A DNA stretch of 64,000 nucleotides. It comes from Hyunsoonleella pacifica (GTDB taxonomy: Bacteria > Bacteroidota > Bacteroidia > Flavobacteriales > Flavobacteriaceae). The position numbers were made by a program, and so were the translations under genes. The stretch covers positions 372,001 through 436,000 of the forward strand of contig NZ_SIRS01000002.1 in assembly GCF_004310335.1 (NCBI RefSeq), written 5' to 3'. The notes beneath the pieces are model-generated. The model was not told the DNA's origin and did not search any database. It was given only the letters and a program-made list of their open reading frames with translations. This document shows positions 9,198 through 19,250 of this stretch, piece by piece (position 1 is the stretch's first letter; each line of letters begins with the position of its first letter).

Positions 9198-9614
9198 TTA
9201 AATTTTCACTTTAATAGTTCTTAAATTCTGATTATTTTCCTCTAGAAAAATTTCACAAAATTTATAATCTAATATTGGTTTAATGATCTCTGCCCATTCT
9301 ATTACAATCCAATGATTTGTGTATAAATACTCCTCAATACCGAAATTGTATGTTTCTTCAATATCTTGAATTCTATACAAATCTAAATGATAGAGCAGAC
9401 CTTCATCTACCTTATATTCATTAATGATTGAAAAGGTGGGGCTACTTACTTCATCAGCACTTCCTAATGCTTTCGCAATACTTTTTACAAGTGTTGTTTT
9501 ACCTACTCCCATTTTACCATGAAGTAAAATAGTCTTAGAATTTACTGTTTTTATAAGCCTTTCTGCAACACCATCAACTTCATTTAAACTATAAGTAGTT
9601 TCCAAATCAATCAT
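9198..9614 (-). CDS. tsaE: tRNA threonylcarbamoyladenosine biosynthesis ATPase TsaE
   Basis: ATPase of the TsaB/TsaD/TsaE complex that makes t6A37 on ANN-decoding tRNAs. The 138-residue length is normal. The Walker A motif HGKMGVGKTT is at about residues 33-42. SSPTFSIINEY and LYHLDLYRI, both characteristic of TsaE, follow, then the acidic IEWAE segment. It lies downstream of porX on the same strand with an 85-base gap. Confidence 0.95.
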   Translation of the reverse strand: MIDLETTYSLNEVDGVAERLIKTVNSKTILLHGKMGVGKTTLVKSIAKALGSADEVSSPTFSIINEYKVDEGLLYHLDLYRIQDIEETYNFGIEEYLYTNHWIVIEWAEIIKPILDYKFCEIFLEENNQNLRTIKVKI

Positions 9615-9699
9615 TCAATTTCAAGCAATATTACACAAAAAAAATTAAAAAAACTAATAAATTTTGCACTTCATCGATGTTTTCTGTATTACAAAGATT

Positions 9700-11247
9700 T
9701 TATTTAGATGTGAAAACGGTAAACGGAATAATCATTTCCTCTAATGATACGCCTCCATGCTGATATGTGTTTCTATAATAACTCACATAATGGTTGTAGT
9801 TGTTTGGATAAGCAAAAAACAAATCGCCTTTCGCGAAAATAAAGGAACTACTCATATTAATAGATGGCAAGTGGATGTTTTTAGGGTTATCCGCCAGTAA
9901 TACATCTTTTTTATCAAAGGTTAAGCTTCTTCCCGTTTTATAACGTAAGTTTAAACTTGTATCTCTATCTCCAATAACCTTGGATGGATTTTTTACATTT
10001 ATGGTGCCGTGATCTGTAGTTAAAATTAATTTAAAGCCTAGGTGTTGCGCTTGTTGAATCATTTCTAATAGCGGAGAGTTTTTAAACCAGCTTAATGTTA
10101 GTGAGCGGTAGGCTTTATCGTTAGATGCTAGTTCTTTAACAACTTCCATCTCGGTTTTAGCATGAGACAGCATGTCTACAAAATTATATACTACTACAGT
10201 TAAATCGTTGTTTTTTAATGATTTAAAATTGTCAACTAATTTTTTACCGTTTTTCAGGTTTGTAATTTTGTGATACTCATAATTTAAATTGTTTAATCCA
10301 AGACGCTGCATTTGGGTTTCTAAAAAATCGGCTTCATGTAAATTCTTTCCACCTTCGTCTGTGTCATTTTTCCAGTATTGCGGATATAGCTTTTCCATTT
10401 CGCTCGGCATTAGTCCAGAGAAAATAGCATTTCTGGCATATTGCGTTGCAGTAGGTAGAATACTAAAAAAGGCTTCTTCTTGTTCCTTTTTATAATAGTT
10501 GTTTATAACGGGTTCAAAAACTTTCCATTGGTCATACCTTAAGTTATCTACAACTACTAGAAGTGTTGGTTGTTCTTTACTAAGCTCTGGTACAATTTTA
10601 TCTTTAAATAGAGTGTGGGACATAATTGGAGCTGCAGATGTATCATCAAACCAATCCGGGTAGTTTTTATCAATAAATTTCCCAAACTGGATGTTGGCTT
10701 CAGTTTTTTGTGATTCTAGTATCTCAAACATACCTGCATCTTCAATATCTTCTAGTTGAATTTCCCAGTAAATTAATTTCTGGTATAAGTTTACCCAGTC
10801 TTCATAAGAATTAACCATAGCTAAATCCATAGCTATTTTTCTAAATTCTTGTTGGTAGTTTGATGTTGTTTTTTCAGATACTAATCTGGAATGATCTAAA
10901 TTCTTTTTTAGGCTCAGTAAAATTTGATTTGGGTTTACAGGTTTTATAAGGTAGTCGGCTATTTTATTGCCAATAGCTTCTTCCATTATATATTCCTCTT
11001 CACTTTTGGTTATCATTACCACAGGAAGGTTGTCCTTCTTTTCCTTTATCTCGTTTAATGTTTCTAAACCAGTGAGCCCAGGCATATTCTCATCTAAAAA
11101 AACAATATCAAAATTAGTGTCTTCGATAATATCGATAGCTTCAGTTCCACTATTACAAGTGGTTACTTTATAGTTTTTCTTTTCAAGGAATAGTATGTGC
11201 GGTTTTAATAAATCAATTTCATCATCAACCCAAAGTATGTTAATCAT
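9700..11247 (-). CDS. porX: PorX-type response regulator with PglZ phosphatase-like domain
   Basis: An orphan two-component regulator that, in studied Bacteroidetes, works with the PorY kinase to control type IX secretion genes. The N-terminal receiver domain starts MINILWVDDEID, with the phospho-acceptor Asp at about residue 52 in FLDENMPG and the receiver Lys in YLIKPVNP. A helical linker leads to a PglZ/alkaline-phosphatase-superfamily domain (LLVVVDNLRYDQW, LTTDHGTI). The length of 515 is typical. A T9SS cargo protein at 51.7-52.7 kb shows that the secretion system is used. Confidence 0.94.
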   Translation of the reverse strand: MINILWVDDEIDLLKPHILFLEKKNYKVTTCNSGTEAIDIIEDTNFDIVFLDENMPGLTGLETLNEIKEKKDNLPVVMITKSEEEYIMEEAIGNKIADYLIKPVNPNQILLSLKKNLDHSRLVSEKTTSNYQQEFRKIAMDLAMVNSYEDWVNLYQKLIYWEIQLEDIEDAGMFEILESQKTEANIQFGKFIDKNYPDWFDDTSAAPIMSHTLFKDKIVPELSKEQPTLLVVVDNLRYDQWKVFEPVINNYYKKEQEEAFFSILPTATQYARNAIFSGLMPSEMEKLYPQYWKNDTDEGGKNLHEADFLETQMQRLGLNNLNYEYHKITNLKNGKKLVDNFKSLKNNDLTVVVYNFVDMLSHAKTEMEVVKELASNDKAYRSLTLSWFKNSPLLEMIQQAQHLGFKLILTTDHGTINVKNPSKVIGDRDTSLNLRYKTGRSLTFDKKDVLLADNPKNIHLPSINMSSSFIFAKGDLFFAYPNNYNHYVSYYRNTYQHGGVSLEEMIIPFTVFTSK

Positions 11248-11295
11248 ATTATCTCTATTTTATGAAATGTAGTCCCCAATTGGACTTCATATATT

Positions 11296-11303
11296 TATAT
11301 TTG
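11296..11303 (+). promoter_or_regulatory. Probable -7 box of the HD-domain gene
   Basis: TATATTTG is an exact TAnnTTTG match 25 bases upstream of the TTG start at 11328. Confidence 0.45.
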
Positions 11304-11327
11304 TAAAAATTAGTAAACTTTCAAAGT

Positions 11328-12539
11328 TTGAATAAACTTAAAATATTAAACGACCCAATTTACGGATTTATTACTATTCCAAATTCGTTAGTTTTTGATA
11401 TCATTCAGCATAAATACTTCCAACGTCTTAGACGAATTACCCAGATGGGGATGTCTTATTTAGTGTATCCAGGGGCACATCACACAAGGTTTCATCATGC
11501 TATAGGATGTATTTACCTTATGCAAAAGGCAGTGAATGTACTTCGTTATAAGGAAGTTACAATTTCTAAAGAAGAAGAAGATGCATTGTATATGGCTATT
11601 GTGTTACATGATATTGGTCATGGTCCATTTTCCCATGCTATGGAGCATAGTATAGTAAATGGTGTATCTCATGAGCAAATTTCGTTGTTGTTTATGGAGC
11701 GTTTGAATGAAGAATTTAACGGAAGTTTAACGCTTGCTATCAAAATATTTAAGGGCGAGTACCATCGTTCTTTTATGTGTCAGCTTATTTCTGGACAACT
11801 GGATATTGATAGAGCTGATTATTTAAAGCGAGATAGTTTTTATACTGGTGTTGCAGAAGGTAATGTAAATAGTGAACGTTTAATTACCATGCTAAATGTA
11901 GTTGATGATGAATTGGTTGTTGAGGAAAAAGGCATTTACAGCGTAGAAAAATTTATTATTGCCCGCCGTTTTATGTATTGGCAGGTATATTTACATAAAA
12001 CAGGCTTAGTGGCAGAACAACTAATGATGCGGGTGTTGTCTAGAGCTAAGGAACTAACCAGTAAAGGTTGGAATTTAGAGGCGAGCAAAGCACTTAAGTA
12101 TTTTTTGCAGAATGATATTTCAATAGACAATTTTACTGATAAAACATTAGATGTTTTTAATGAGCTAGATGATTATGACATCGTATCAGCAATGAAATCT
12201 TGGAAAAGCAGTGATGATTTTGTGCTTCAAAAATTATGTGAAATGATAATTGACAGGGTATTATTAAAAATAAAAATAAAGAAAAAGCCTATTAAGACAA
12301 ATGATTTAGAAAAGTATTTGAGTAGGGTTACTAAGGAATATAATATTAGTAATGAAGAGGCAAAATATTTTGTGTTTGCTGGAGATATTTTTAATCAAGC
12401 CTATCAAACCAAAAAACAGAATATTAATATTCTATACAAGTCTGGAAAAATTCAAGATATTGTTAAGGCTACAGATCATTTAAACCTTAAGGCTTTATCT
12501 AAACCTGTTACTAAATATTATATATGCTATCCAAAATAG
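11328..12539 (+). CDS. HD-superfamily phosphohydrolase
   Basis: A 403-residue metal-dependent phosphohydrolase of the dGTPase/COG1078 type. Metal ligands are visible: the first His in YPGAHHTRFHHAIG, the HD doublet in VLHDIGHGPFSHAME, and the distal Asp in DIDRADYLKRDS. The substrate could be dGTP, another nucleotide or a signalling nucleotide; sequence does not decide. Translation appears to begin at a TTG (N-terminus MNKLKILNDPIYGF). It is transcribed divergently from porX. Confidence 0.9.
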   Translation: MNKLKILNDPIYGFITIPNSLVFDIIQHKYFQRLRRITQMGMSYLVYPGAHHTRFHHAIGCIYLMQKAVNVLRYKEVTISKEEEDALYMAIVLHDIGHGPFSHAMEHSIVNGVSHEQISLLFMERLNEEFNGSLTLAIKIFKGEYHRSFMCQLISGQLDIDRADYLKRDSFYTGVAEGNVNSERLITMLNVVDDELVVEEKGIYSVEKFIIARRFMYWQVYLHKTGLVAEQLMMRVLSRAKELTSKGWNLEASKALKYFLQNDISIDNFTDKTLDVFNELDDYDIVSAMKSWKSSDDFVLQKLCEMIIDRVLLKIKIKKKPIKTNDLEKYLSRVTKEYNISNEEAKYFVFAGDIFNQAYQTKKQNINILYKSGKIQDIVKATDHLNLKALSKPVTKYYICYPK

Positions 12540-12629
12540 AAACGAGTGCATAATTTTCTGATTATTAAAATGTTTACAACCATAGAATATCTTAAAAAAG
12601 AAGGCGTTATAACTTTATTACATTTTTCC

Positions 12630-12637
12630 TATTTTTG
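12630..12637 (+). promoter_or_regulatory. Probable -7 box of the lpx cluster
   Basis: TATTTTTG fits TAnnTTTG and lies 34 bases before the GTG start of lpxD. It would drive the tightly packed lpxD to lpxD-like run. Confidence 0.45.
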
Positions 12638-12671
12638 CTCAAATTATTAAAACTGAACTAACTCAAAACGT

Positions 12672-13697
12672 GTGAAATTCACAGCACAACAAATAGCAGA
12701 TATTCTTGAAGGGGATATTGTTGGCGATGCAAATATTAAAGTATCAAAACTTGCAAAAATTGAAGAAGGTGTTGAAGGGGCTTTAACATTCTTGGCGAAT
12801 CCTAAATATACATCCTATATATATTCAACAAAGGCTTCAATCACAATAGTAAATAAAACTTTTGAGCCTGAAGAAAGCTTAACAACAACTCTAATTAAGG
12901 TTGATGATGCCTACAAATCGTTTTCAAAACTTTTAGAATATTACAATCAGGTAAAACTTAATAAGTTTGGTGTAGAGCAACCATCATTTATTTCTGATTC
13001 CTCTTCTTATGGAGAAAATATATATATAGGTGCTTTCTCTTATATAGGAGAAAACGTTGTTCTTGGAAATAACGTAAAAATATTTCCTAATTCATACATA
13101 GGAGATAATGTTAAGATTGGAGATAATACCATAGTTTTTGCAGGAGCAAAAATATATTCAGAATGTGTTATTGGAAACCACTGCGTCATTAATTCGGGAG
13201 CTATTATTGGAGCTGACGGATTTGGTTTTGCACCTAATGAAAAGGGAGAGTACCAAAAAGTACCACAAACAGGTAATGTAATTTTAGAAGACTTTGTAGA
13301 TATAGGTGCAGCAACTACTATAGATAGAGCTACTTTAGGCTCTACCATTATAAAAAAGGGCGTTAAGCTAGACAATCAAATCCAAATCGCTCATAACGTT
13401 GAAATAGGTAAAAACACTGTAATTGCTGCTCAAACTGGTATAGCTGGTTCTACCAAAATTGGCGAAAATTGTCAAATAGGAGGTCAAGTAGGTATCGTTG
13501 GCCATATCACTATAGGTAACAATGTTAAAATTCAAGCCCAATCTGGTATTGGGAGAAATGTAAAAGATGATGAGGTATTGCAAGGATCACCAGCTTTAGC
13601 TTATGGTGATTACAATAAATCTTATGTACACTTTAAGAACTTACCCCAAATTATTAAAAAAATTAACGATATAGAAAAAAACTATGGCAATAGTTAA
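12672..13697 (+). CDS. lpxD: UDP-3-O-acylglucosamine N-acyltransferase
   Basis: Third step of lipid A synthesis: adds an N-linked acyl chain from acyl-ACP to UDP-3-O-acyl-glucosamine. The N-terminal uridine-binding domain (residues 1-100) contains [12 protein letters not shown]. The left-handed beta-helix of hexapeptide repeats follows, with the diagnostic [13 protein letters not shown] and the catalytic His in [11 protein letters not shown]. The start is a GTG, giving [12 protein letters not shown]. Its end overlaps the start of lpxC-fabZ by 14 bases, indicating one operon. Confidence 0.97.
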   Translation: MKFTAQQIADILEGDIVGDANIKVSKLAKIEEGVEGALTFLANPKYTSYIYSTKASITIVNKTFEPEESLTTTLIKVDDAYKSFSKLLEYYNQVKLNKFGVEQPSFISDSSSYGENIYIGAFSYIGENVVLGNNVKIFPNSYIGDNVKIGDNTIVFAGAKIYSECVIGNHCVINSGAIIGADGFGFAPNEKGEYQKVPQTGNVILEDFVDIGAATTIDRATLGSTIIKKGVKLDNQIQIAHNVEIGKNTVIAAQTGIAGSTKIGENCQIGGQVGIVGHITIGNNVKIQAQSGIGRNVKDDEVLQGSPALAYGDYNKSYVHFKNLPQIIKKINDIEKNYGNS

Positions 13698-15090
13698 TAC
13701 TAATACTAAACAAAAAACTATAAATAATGAGGTGTCTCTTACTGGTGTCGGTTTGCACACTGGTAAAAACGTAACCTTAACTTTTAAGCCATCTAAGGCA
13801 AACTCTGGTTTAGCTTTTAAACGAGTAGATTTAGAAGGGGCTCCTGTTATAGAAGCAGATGCAAACTATGTAACCAATACCCAAAGAGGAACTTGCTTGG
13901 AAAAGAATGGTGTAATGATTCAAACTTCAGAGCATGTTCTAGCAGCATTAGTTGGTTTAGATGTAGATAATGTTATTATCGAGCTCAATGCATCAGAGCC
14001 TCCAATAATGGATGGTTCATCAAAGTTCTTTATTAAAGCCATAGAAGAGGCAGGAATAGTAGAGTTGGATGCTACAAGAGAAGAGTTTGTGGTGTCTGAT
14101 GTTATATCGTATACTGATGAAGAAAGTGGTAGTGAAATTTTGGTAATGCCAGCTAAAGAGTATCAAATTACTACTATGGTAGACTTTGGTACCAAAGTTT
14201 TAGGTACTCAAAATGCCACATTGAATCAGATTTCAGATTTTAAAAATGAAATATCAAATTCAAGAACATTTAGCTTTTTACATGAAATAGAAATGCTTCT
14301 GGAAAATGGTTTAATAAAAGGAGGCGATTTAAATAATGCTATAGTCTATGTTGATAAGCCATTGTCTCCTGAAACTATGGAAAAGTTAAGGGTGGCTTTT
14401 AATAAAGAAAATATAGCTGTAAAGCCTAATGGTATTTTAGATAATTTAACATTACATCATCCAAATGAAGCAGCAAGACATAAGTTATTAGATGTTCTTG
14501 GGGATTTAGCTTTAGTAGGAACACGAATCCGCGGAAAAATTATAGCTAATAAACCTGGACATTTTGTAAATACTCAGTTTGCTAAAAAATTATCTAAAAT
14601 AATTAAGAATGAAAGGCGTAATAATGTGCCTAATATAGATTTGAATCAAGAACCGCTTATGGATGTGACTCAAATCATGAATATGTTACCGCACCGTCAA
14701 CCATTTTTGTTACTGGATAAAGTGTTTGAGCTTTCAGATAAGCATGTTGTTGGGATGAAGAATGTGACGATGAATGAAGAGTTTTTTAAAGGTCACTTTC
14801 CTGGAGCACCAGTAATGCCTGGTGTTTTAATAGTAGAAGCAATGGCACAAACAGGAGGTATACTTGTATTGAGCACCGTTCCAGATCCAGAAAACTATCT
14901 AACATTTTTCATGAAAATGGATAATGTTAAGTTTAAAAGAAAAGTAAGCCCTGGAGATACTTTAATTTTTAAGTGTACATTAATCACTCCTATCAGAAGA
15001 GGAATTTGCCATATGCAGGGGTACGCTTATGCAAATGGGAAGTTATGTGCGGAAGCAGAATTGATGGCACAGATTTCCAAAGTAAAATAA
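13684..15090 (+). CDS. lpxC-fabZ: Bifunctional UDP-3-O-acyl-GlcNAc deacetylase / 3-hydroxyacyl-ACP dehydratase
   Basis: A fusion of the committed lipid A enzyme LpxC with the fatty-acid dehydratase FabZ, an arrangement common in Bacteroidetes. The LpxC half (about residues 1-310) shows the zinc motif [11 protein letters not shown] and [17 protein letters not shown]. The FabZ half (about 320-468) has [13 protein letters not shown] and the active-site His/Glu in [20 protein letters not shown]. The two halves compete for related hydroxyacyl-ACP pools, so the fusion may help balance phospholipid and lipid A. It overlaps lpxD. Confidence 0.97.
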   Translation: MAIVNTNTKQKTINNEVSLTGVGLHTGKNVTLTFKPSKANSGLAFKRVDLEGAPVIEADANYVTNTQRGTCLEKNGVMIQTSEHVLAALVGLDVDNVIIELNASEPPIMDGSSKFFIKAIEEAGIVELDATREEFVVSDVISYTDEESGSEILVMPAKEYQITTMVDFGTKVLGTQNATLNQISDFKNEISNSRTFSFLHEIEMLLENGLIKGGDLNNAIVYVDKPLSPETMEKLRVAFNKENIAVKPNGILDNLTLHHPNEAARHKLLDVLGDLALVGTRIRGKIIANKPGHFVNTQFAKKLSKIIKNERRNNVPNIDLNQEPLMDVTQIMNMLPHRQPFLLLDKVFELSDKHVVGMKNVTMNEEFFKGHFPGAPVMPGVLIVEAMAQTGGILVLSTVPDPENYLTFFMKMDNVKFKRKVSPGDTLIFKCTLITPIRRGICHMQGYAYANGKLCAEAELMAQISKVK

Positions 15091-15104
15091 TTAAAACATA
15101 AAAA

Positions 15105-15890
15105 ATGAATCAACCTTTAGCATACGTGCATCCTGGCGCAAAAATTGCAAAAAATGTTGTAATAGAGCCATTTACTACTATTAATAATAATGTGGTAATA
15201 GGGGAAGGTACTTGGATAGGTAGTAATGTTACCATAATGGAAGGCGCACGTATCGGTAAAAATTGTAATATATTTCCAGGTTCAGTTATTTCGGCAGTTC
15301 CTCAAGATTTAAAATATAATGATGAGGATACAACTGTTGAAATTGGAGATAATGTAACTATTAGAGAATGTGTTACAATTAATAGAGGTACTGCAGATAG
15401 AATGAAAACCGTTATTGGTAACAATTGCCTAATAATGGCATATTGCCATATAGCACATGATTGTATAGTAGGCGATAATTGTATTTTTTCTAATAATAGT
15501 ACACTTGCAGGGCATATAAATATAGGAGATCACGTTGTATTAGCAGGTATGACAGCAGTTCATCAGTTTGTATCTGTTGGTAATCATGCTTTTGTAACGG
15601 GAGGTTCTTTGGTAAGAAAAGATGTGCCACCTTATGTTAAAGCTGCTCGCGAGCCTCTATCTTATGTAGGTATTAATTCTGTTGGATTAAGAAGAAGAGG
15701 GTTTACAACTGAAAAGATTAGAGAAATTCAAGATATTTATAGAATCTTATATCAAAAGAATTATAATAATACACAAGCTTCTGAAATAATTGAAGCAGAA
15801 ATGCAAGCAACCCCAGAGCGAGATGAAATTCTTCAATTTATTAAGAATTCGCATAGAGGTATAATGAAAGGGTACTTTAAATCAAATTAA
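15105..15890 (+). CDS. lpxA: Acyl-ACP--UDP-GlcNAc O-acyltransferase
   Basis: First step of lipid A synthesis. The 261-residue trimeric left-handed beta-helix has hexapeptide repeats from residue 1. The catalytic His lies in MAYCHIAHDC. The C-terminal helical domain contains VGINSVGLRRRGF, typical of LpxA and absent from LpxD. It lies 14 bases after lpxC-fabZ and 18 bases before efp, within the same transcription unit. Confidence 0.97.
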   Translation: MNQPLAYVHPGAKIAKNVVIEPFTTINNNVVIGEGTWIGSNVTIMEGARIGKNCNIFPGSVISAVPQDLKYNDEDTTVEIGDNVTIRECVTINRGTADRMKTVIGNNCLIMAYCHIAHDCIVGDNCIFSNNSTLAGHINIGDHVVLAGMTAVHQFVSVGNHAFVTGGSLVRKDVPPYVKAAREPLSYVGINSVGLRRRGFTTEKIREIQDIYRILYQKNYNNTQASEIIEAEMQATPERDEILQFIKNSHRGIMKGYFKSN

Positions 15891-15908
15891 AAATAGCAAC
15901 AAAATTAT

Positions 15909-16475
15909 ATGGTAACTACAAGTGATATTAGAAACGGATTGTGCATTAGATATAATAATGATATTTATAAAATAGTTGAATTCTTGCATGTTAAACCTGG
16001 AAAAGGACCGGCATTTGTTAGAACTAAACTAAAAAGTGTTACAAACGGTAAAGTAATTGATAATACATTTTCTGCTGGACATAAATTAGATGACGTTCGT
16101 GTAGAAACTCATAAGTTTCAATATCTATATAATGATGGTGAATTTTATCATTTTATGAATGAAGCAGATTACACGCAAATACGTTTATTAGAAGCTGCTT
16201 TAGATAATCCTGGATTAATGAAAGAAGGGGAAGTGGTAACAGTATTAATTAATACTGAAGATGATATGCCTTTATCAGTAGATTTACCAGCAAGTGTTAT
16301 TTTGGAAGTAACGCATACAGAACCAGGAGTAAAAGGTAATACAGCTACTAATGCAACTAAACCAGCTACTGTTGAAACTGGAGCTACAGTAAATGTACCG
16401 CTATTTATTAATGAAGGAGATAAAATTAAGGTTGAAACTGAAAAGGGTACATATAAAGAACGAATTAAAGAATAA
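15909..16475 (+). CDS. efp: Elongation factor P
   Basis: Rescues ribosomes stalled on polyproline. It has normal length at 188 residues, with the KOW-like N-domain, the tip loop HVKPGKGPAFVRTK carrying the Lys at about position 34, and two OB domains. The tip is the Lys type, as in EpmA-modified or unmodified EF-P; no modifying enzyme is in the window. It is inserted in the lipid A cluster, which is common in Bacteroidetes. Confidence 0.97.
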   Translation: MVTTSDIRNGLCIRYNNDIYKIVEFLHVKPGKGPAFVRTKLKSVTNGKVIDNTFSAGHKLDDVRVETHKFQYLYNDGEFYHFMNEADYTQIRLLEAALDNPGLMKEGEVVTVLINTEDDMPLSVDLPASVILEVTHTEPGVKGNTATNATKPATVETGATVNVPLFINEGDKIKVETEKGTYKERIKE

Positions 16476-16481
16476 TAATAG

Positions 16482-17426
16482 TTGAAGTTTCCAAAACAAC
16501 AATCTTTAAAAAATATAGCACAATTAATCAATTGTGAGTTTGTAGGACATGATGATTTTCCTGTTTTAGGAATGAATGAGATTCATGTGGTCGAGCCAGG
16601 AGATATTGTATTCGTGGATCATCCTAAATATTATGATAAAGCACTACAGTCTGCAGCCACCATTATTCTAATAAACAAAAAAGTAGATTGTCCAGAAGGG
16701 AAAGCACTTTTAATTAGTGATGATCCATTTAGAGATTTCAATAAATTATCTCATCACTTTAAACCATTTCAGGCCTCTAACATATCAATTTCTGATACAG
16801 CTGAAATAGGAGAAAATACAGTTATTCAACCTAATACCTTTATTGGTCATAATGTAAAGATTGGAGAAAATTGTATCATTCATTCAAATGTAAGTATCTA
16901 TGATGATGCTATTATAGGAGATAATGTTACCATTCATGCAGGTACTATATTAGGAGCTAATGCTTTTTATTACAAAAATAGACCAGAAGGCTTTGATAGG
17001 TTATTGTCATGTGGAAGAGTAGTAATAGAAGATAATGTAGATATTGGTGCTTCTTGTACCATTGATAGAGGCGTAACTGGAGACACAACAATAAAAAAAG
17101 GGACTAAAATTGATAATCTTGTTCAAATTGGACACGATACAATTATAGGAGAAAAATGCCTGATTGCTTCACAAGTTGGTATTGCTGGTTGCGTGGTAAT
17201 AGAAGATGAAGTAACCATTTGGGGGCAAGTGGGTATTACAAGCGGTATAACAATTGGTAAAAAAGCAGTTATTTCAGCTAAAGCAGGTGTGAGTAAATCT
17301 TTAGAAGGCGGTAAGGGCTATTTTGGAATTCCTGCTGATGATTTCCGTTCAAAATACAAAGAAATTGCTTCAATTAGAAAAATTCCAGAAATCTTGGAAA
17401 CTTTAAAAAAACAAAGTGGTAAGTAG
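16482..17426 (+). CDS. Second LpxD-like N-acyltransferase
   Basis: A 314-residue LpxD paralogue starting at a TTG six bases after efp (N-terminus [16 protein letters not shown]). It has the N-terminal uridine-binding-like domain and the beta-helix. The catalytic-His segment is kept as [12 protein letters not shown], but GADGFGF of true LpxD is replaced by GANAFYY. It may use a different acyl chain or substrate, or have a non-lipid A role. The ending differs from the first copy and is shorter. Confidence 0.88.
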   Translation: MKFPKQQSLKNIAQLINCEFVGHDDFPVLGMNEIHVVEPGDIVFVDHPKYYDKALQSAATIILINKKVDCPEGKALLISDDPFRDFNKLSHHFKPFQASNISISDTAEIGENTVIQPNTFIGHNVKIGENCIIHSNVSIYDDAIIGDNVTIHAGTILGANAFYYKNRPEGFDRLLSCGRVVIEDNVDIGASCTIDRGVTGDTTIKKGTKIDNLVQIGHDTIIGEKCLIASQVGIAGCVVIEDEVTIWGQVGITSGITIGKKAVISAKAGVSKSLEGGKGYFGIPADDFRSKYKEIASIRKIPEILETLKKQSGK

Positions 17427-17457
17427 TTTATTTTTCCCTGAAAATAAATTACTTTTG
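17427..17457 (+). promoter_or_regulatory. Promoter of sucD
   Basis: TTTA at 17427-17430, a 19-base spacer, then TACTTTTG at 17450-17457: a good Bacteroidetes -33/-7 pair. It starts right after the LpxD-like stop codon. The transcript would begin near 17464, which excludes the in-frame TTG at 17459 as the sucD start. Confidence 0.65.
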
Positions 17458-17491
17458 CTTGACTCAAAAAATAAACGAAAAATTATCACAA

Positions 17492-18364
17492 ATGAGCGTT
17501 TTAGTAAATAAAGATTCAAAAATTATAGTTCAAGGTTTTACAGGTAGTGAAGGTACATTTCATGCTAGTCAAATGATTGAATATGGTACCAATGTTGTAG
17601 GAGGTGTTACACCAGGAAAAGGAGGGCAAACACATTTAGATAAACCTGTATTTAATACAGTACAAGAAGCTGTAGAAAAAGCAGGAGCTGATACTACTAT
17701 TATTTTTGTACCCCCTGCATTTGCTGCTGATGCTATTATGGAAGCTGCTGATGCAGGAATAAAAGTGATTATCACTATAACAGAAGGAATTCCTGTAGCA
17801 GATATGATTACTGCTTCAAATTATATAAAAGATAAAGGATCAAGATTAATCGGTCCTAATTGTCCAGGTGTAATTACTCCTGGCGAAGCTAAAGTTGGTA
17901 TCATGCCAGGTTTTGTATTTAAGCAAGGTAAAATAGGTATTGTTTCTAAATCAGGAACATTAACATATGAAGCTGCAGATCAAGTTGTAAAACAAGGTTT
18001 GGGAATTACCACTGCAATAGGAATTGGAGGAGATCCAATTATTGGTACTACAACAAGAGAAGCTGTTGAATTATTAATTAATGACCCTGAAACTGAAGCA
18101 GTAGTTATGATTGGAGAAATAGGAGGTCAACTAGAAGCAGATGCAGCTAACTGGTACAAGGAAAGTGGTAGTAAAAAGCCAATAGTTGGTTTTATTGCAG
18201 GTGAAACTGCACCAGCAGGTCGTACCATGGGGCATGCAGGAGCAATAGTAGGAGGTAGTGATGATACAGCCCAAGCAAAGAAAAAGATTATGCGTGAGTG
18301 TGGTATCCATGTTGTAGATTCTCCTGCAGAAATAGGAAAAAAAGTAGCCGAAGTTATTGGCTAA
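17492..18364 (+). CDS. sucD: Succinyl-CoA ligase, alpha subunit
   Basis: TCA-cycle substrate-level phosphorylation. N-terminal CoA-binding Rossmann domain: [20 protein letters not shown], then GGVTPGKGG. The ligase domain has GPNCPGVI and the phospho-His loop GHAGAIVGG. The start is set at the ATG giving MSVLVNKDS, the usual family N-terminus, 11 codons after a TTG excluded by the promoter. The beta subunit gene is not adjacent. Confidence 0.95.
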   Translation: MSVLVNKDSKIIVQGFTGSEGTFHASQMIEYGTNVVGGVTPGKGGQTHLDKPVFNTVQEAVEKAGADTTIIFVPPAFAADAIMEAADAGIKVIITITEGIPVADMITASNYIKDKGSRLIGPNCPGVITPGEAKVGIMPGFVFKQGKIGIVSKSGTLTYEAADQVVKQGLGITTAIGIGGDPIIGTTTREAVELLINDPETEAVVMIGEIGGQLEADAANWYKESGSKKPIVGFIAGETAPAGRTMGHAGAIVGGSDDTAQAKKKIMRECGIHVVDSPAEIGKKVAEVIG

Positions 18365-18383
18365 ATACATATCAAAATCAATG

Positions 18384-18414
18384 AAAACCTTACAAATATT
18401 GTGAGGTTTTTTTA
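18384..18414 (+). terminator. Terminator after sucD
   Basis: Stem AAAACCTTAC / GTGAGGTTTT (one G-T wobble) with a seven-base loop, then a run of T. It starts 19 bases after the sucD stop. Confidence 0.75.
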
Positions 18415-18443
18415 TTTAGAGCAACTTCTATTTATTATATTTG
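18415..18443 (+). promoter_or_regulatory. Promoter of fabG
   Basis: TTTA at 18415-18418, a 17-base spacer, then TATATTTG at 18436-18443, an exact TAnnTTTG. It lies directly after the sucD terminator and 48 bases before the fabG ATG. Confidence 0.55.
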
Positions 18444-18491
18444 AATAAACAGAAAATGCTTATTATTAAATTAAAATAACTAACTACACTA

Positions 18492-19238
18492 ATGAAATTA
18501 TTAGAAGGAAAAACAGCAATAATTACAGGTGCCAGTCGTGGTATTGGAAGAGGGATAGCAAAAGTTTTTGCAGAACAAGGCGCTAATGTAGCCTTTACCT
18601 ATAGTTCTTCTGTTGAAGCTGCTAACGAACTAGAAAAAGAATTGAAAGATGCTGGAGTAAACGCAAAAGGTTATCAAAGTAATGCAGCAAGCTTTGATGA
18701 AGCTCAAAAATTAGCAGCAGATGTGTTGAGTGATTTTGGAAGTATTGATGTTTTAGTTAACAATGCAGGTATCACAAAAGACAATTTATTAATGCGCATA
18801 AGTGAGGAAGATTTTGATAAAGTTATTGAAGTTAACCTTAAATCTGTTTTTAATATGACAAAAGCAGTACAACGTACTATGTTAAAACAGAGAAAGGGTT
18901 CCATAATTAATATGAGTTCTGTTGTAGGAGTAAAAGGTAATGCTGGGCAAACAAATTATGCAGCATCTAAAGCTGGAATTATTGGTTTTTCTAAATCGGT
19001 AGCTTTAGAACTGGGTTCAAGAAATATTAGAAGTAACGTCATTGCTCCAGGTTTTATTGAAACTGAAATGACTGCTAAGTTAGATGAAGAAGTTGTAAAA
19101 GGGTGGAGAGCAGGAATTCCTTTAAAACGCGGTGGCGCACCTGAAGATGTAGCAAATGCATGTGTGTTTTTGGCAAGTGATATGAGTGCCTATATTACTG
19201 GGCAAACATTAAATGTTGATGGTGGAATGCTTACATAG
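18492..19238 (+). CDS. fabG: 3-oxoacyl-ACP reductase
   Basis: NADPH-dependent reduction step of fatty acid elongation. This is a classical SDR of 248 residues: TGASRGIGRG at about 14-23, NNAG, the catalytic Ser/Tyr/Lys in NMSSVVGVKGNAGQTNYAASKAG, and the C-terminal NVDGGM typical of FabG. It has its own promoter. The next gene begins 12 bases after the stop and is probably cotranscribed, although unrelated in function. Confidence 0.94.
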   Translation: MKLLEGKTAIITGASRGIGRGIAKVFAEQGANVAFTYSSSVEAANELEKELKDAGVNAKGYQSNAASFDEAQKLAADVLSDFGSIDVLVNNAGITKDNLLMRISEEDFDKVIEVNLKSVFNMTKAVQRTMLKQRKGSIINMSSVVGVKGNAGQTNYAASKAGIIGFSKSVALELGSRNIRSNVIAPGFIETEMTAKLDEEVVKGWRAGIPLKRGGAPEDVANACVFLASDMSAYITGQTLNVDGGMLT

Positions 19239-19250
19239 TTTAAAGTTTTA

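Noticed and set aside
12570-12650. 26-residue ORF MFTTIEYLKKEGVITL... before lpxD
   Set aside because: No signal peptide, no codon bias for an amino acid, no terminator after it, and the lpxD -7 box lies inside it.
13040-13583. Long minus-strand ORFs across lpxD
   Set aside because: They are antisense to hexapeptide repeats and share no recognisable domain.
17459-17491. TTG start for sucD
   Set aside because: It lies between the -7 box and the predicted transcript start, and the family N-terminus begins at the ATG at 17492.
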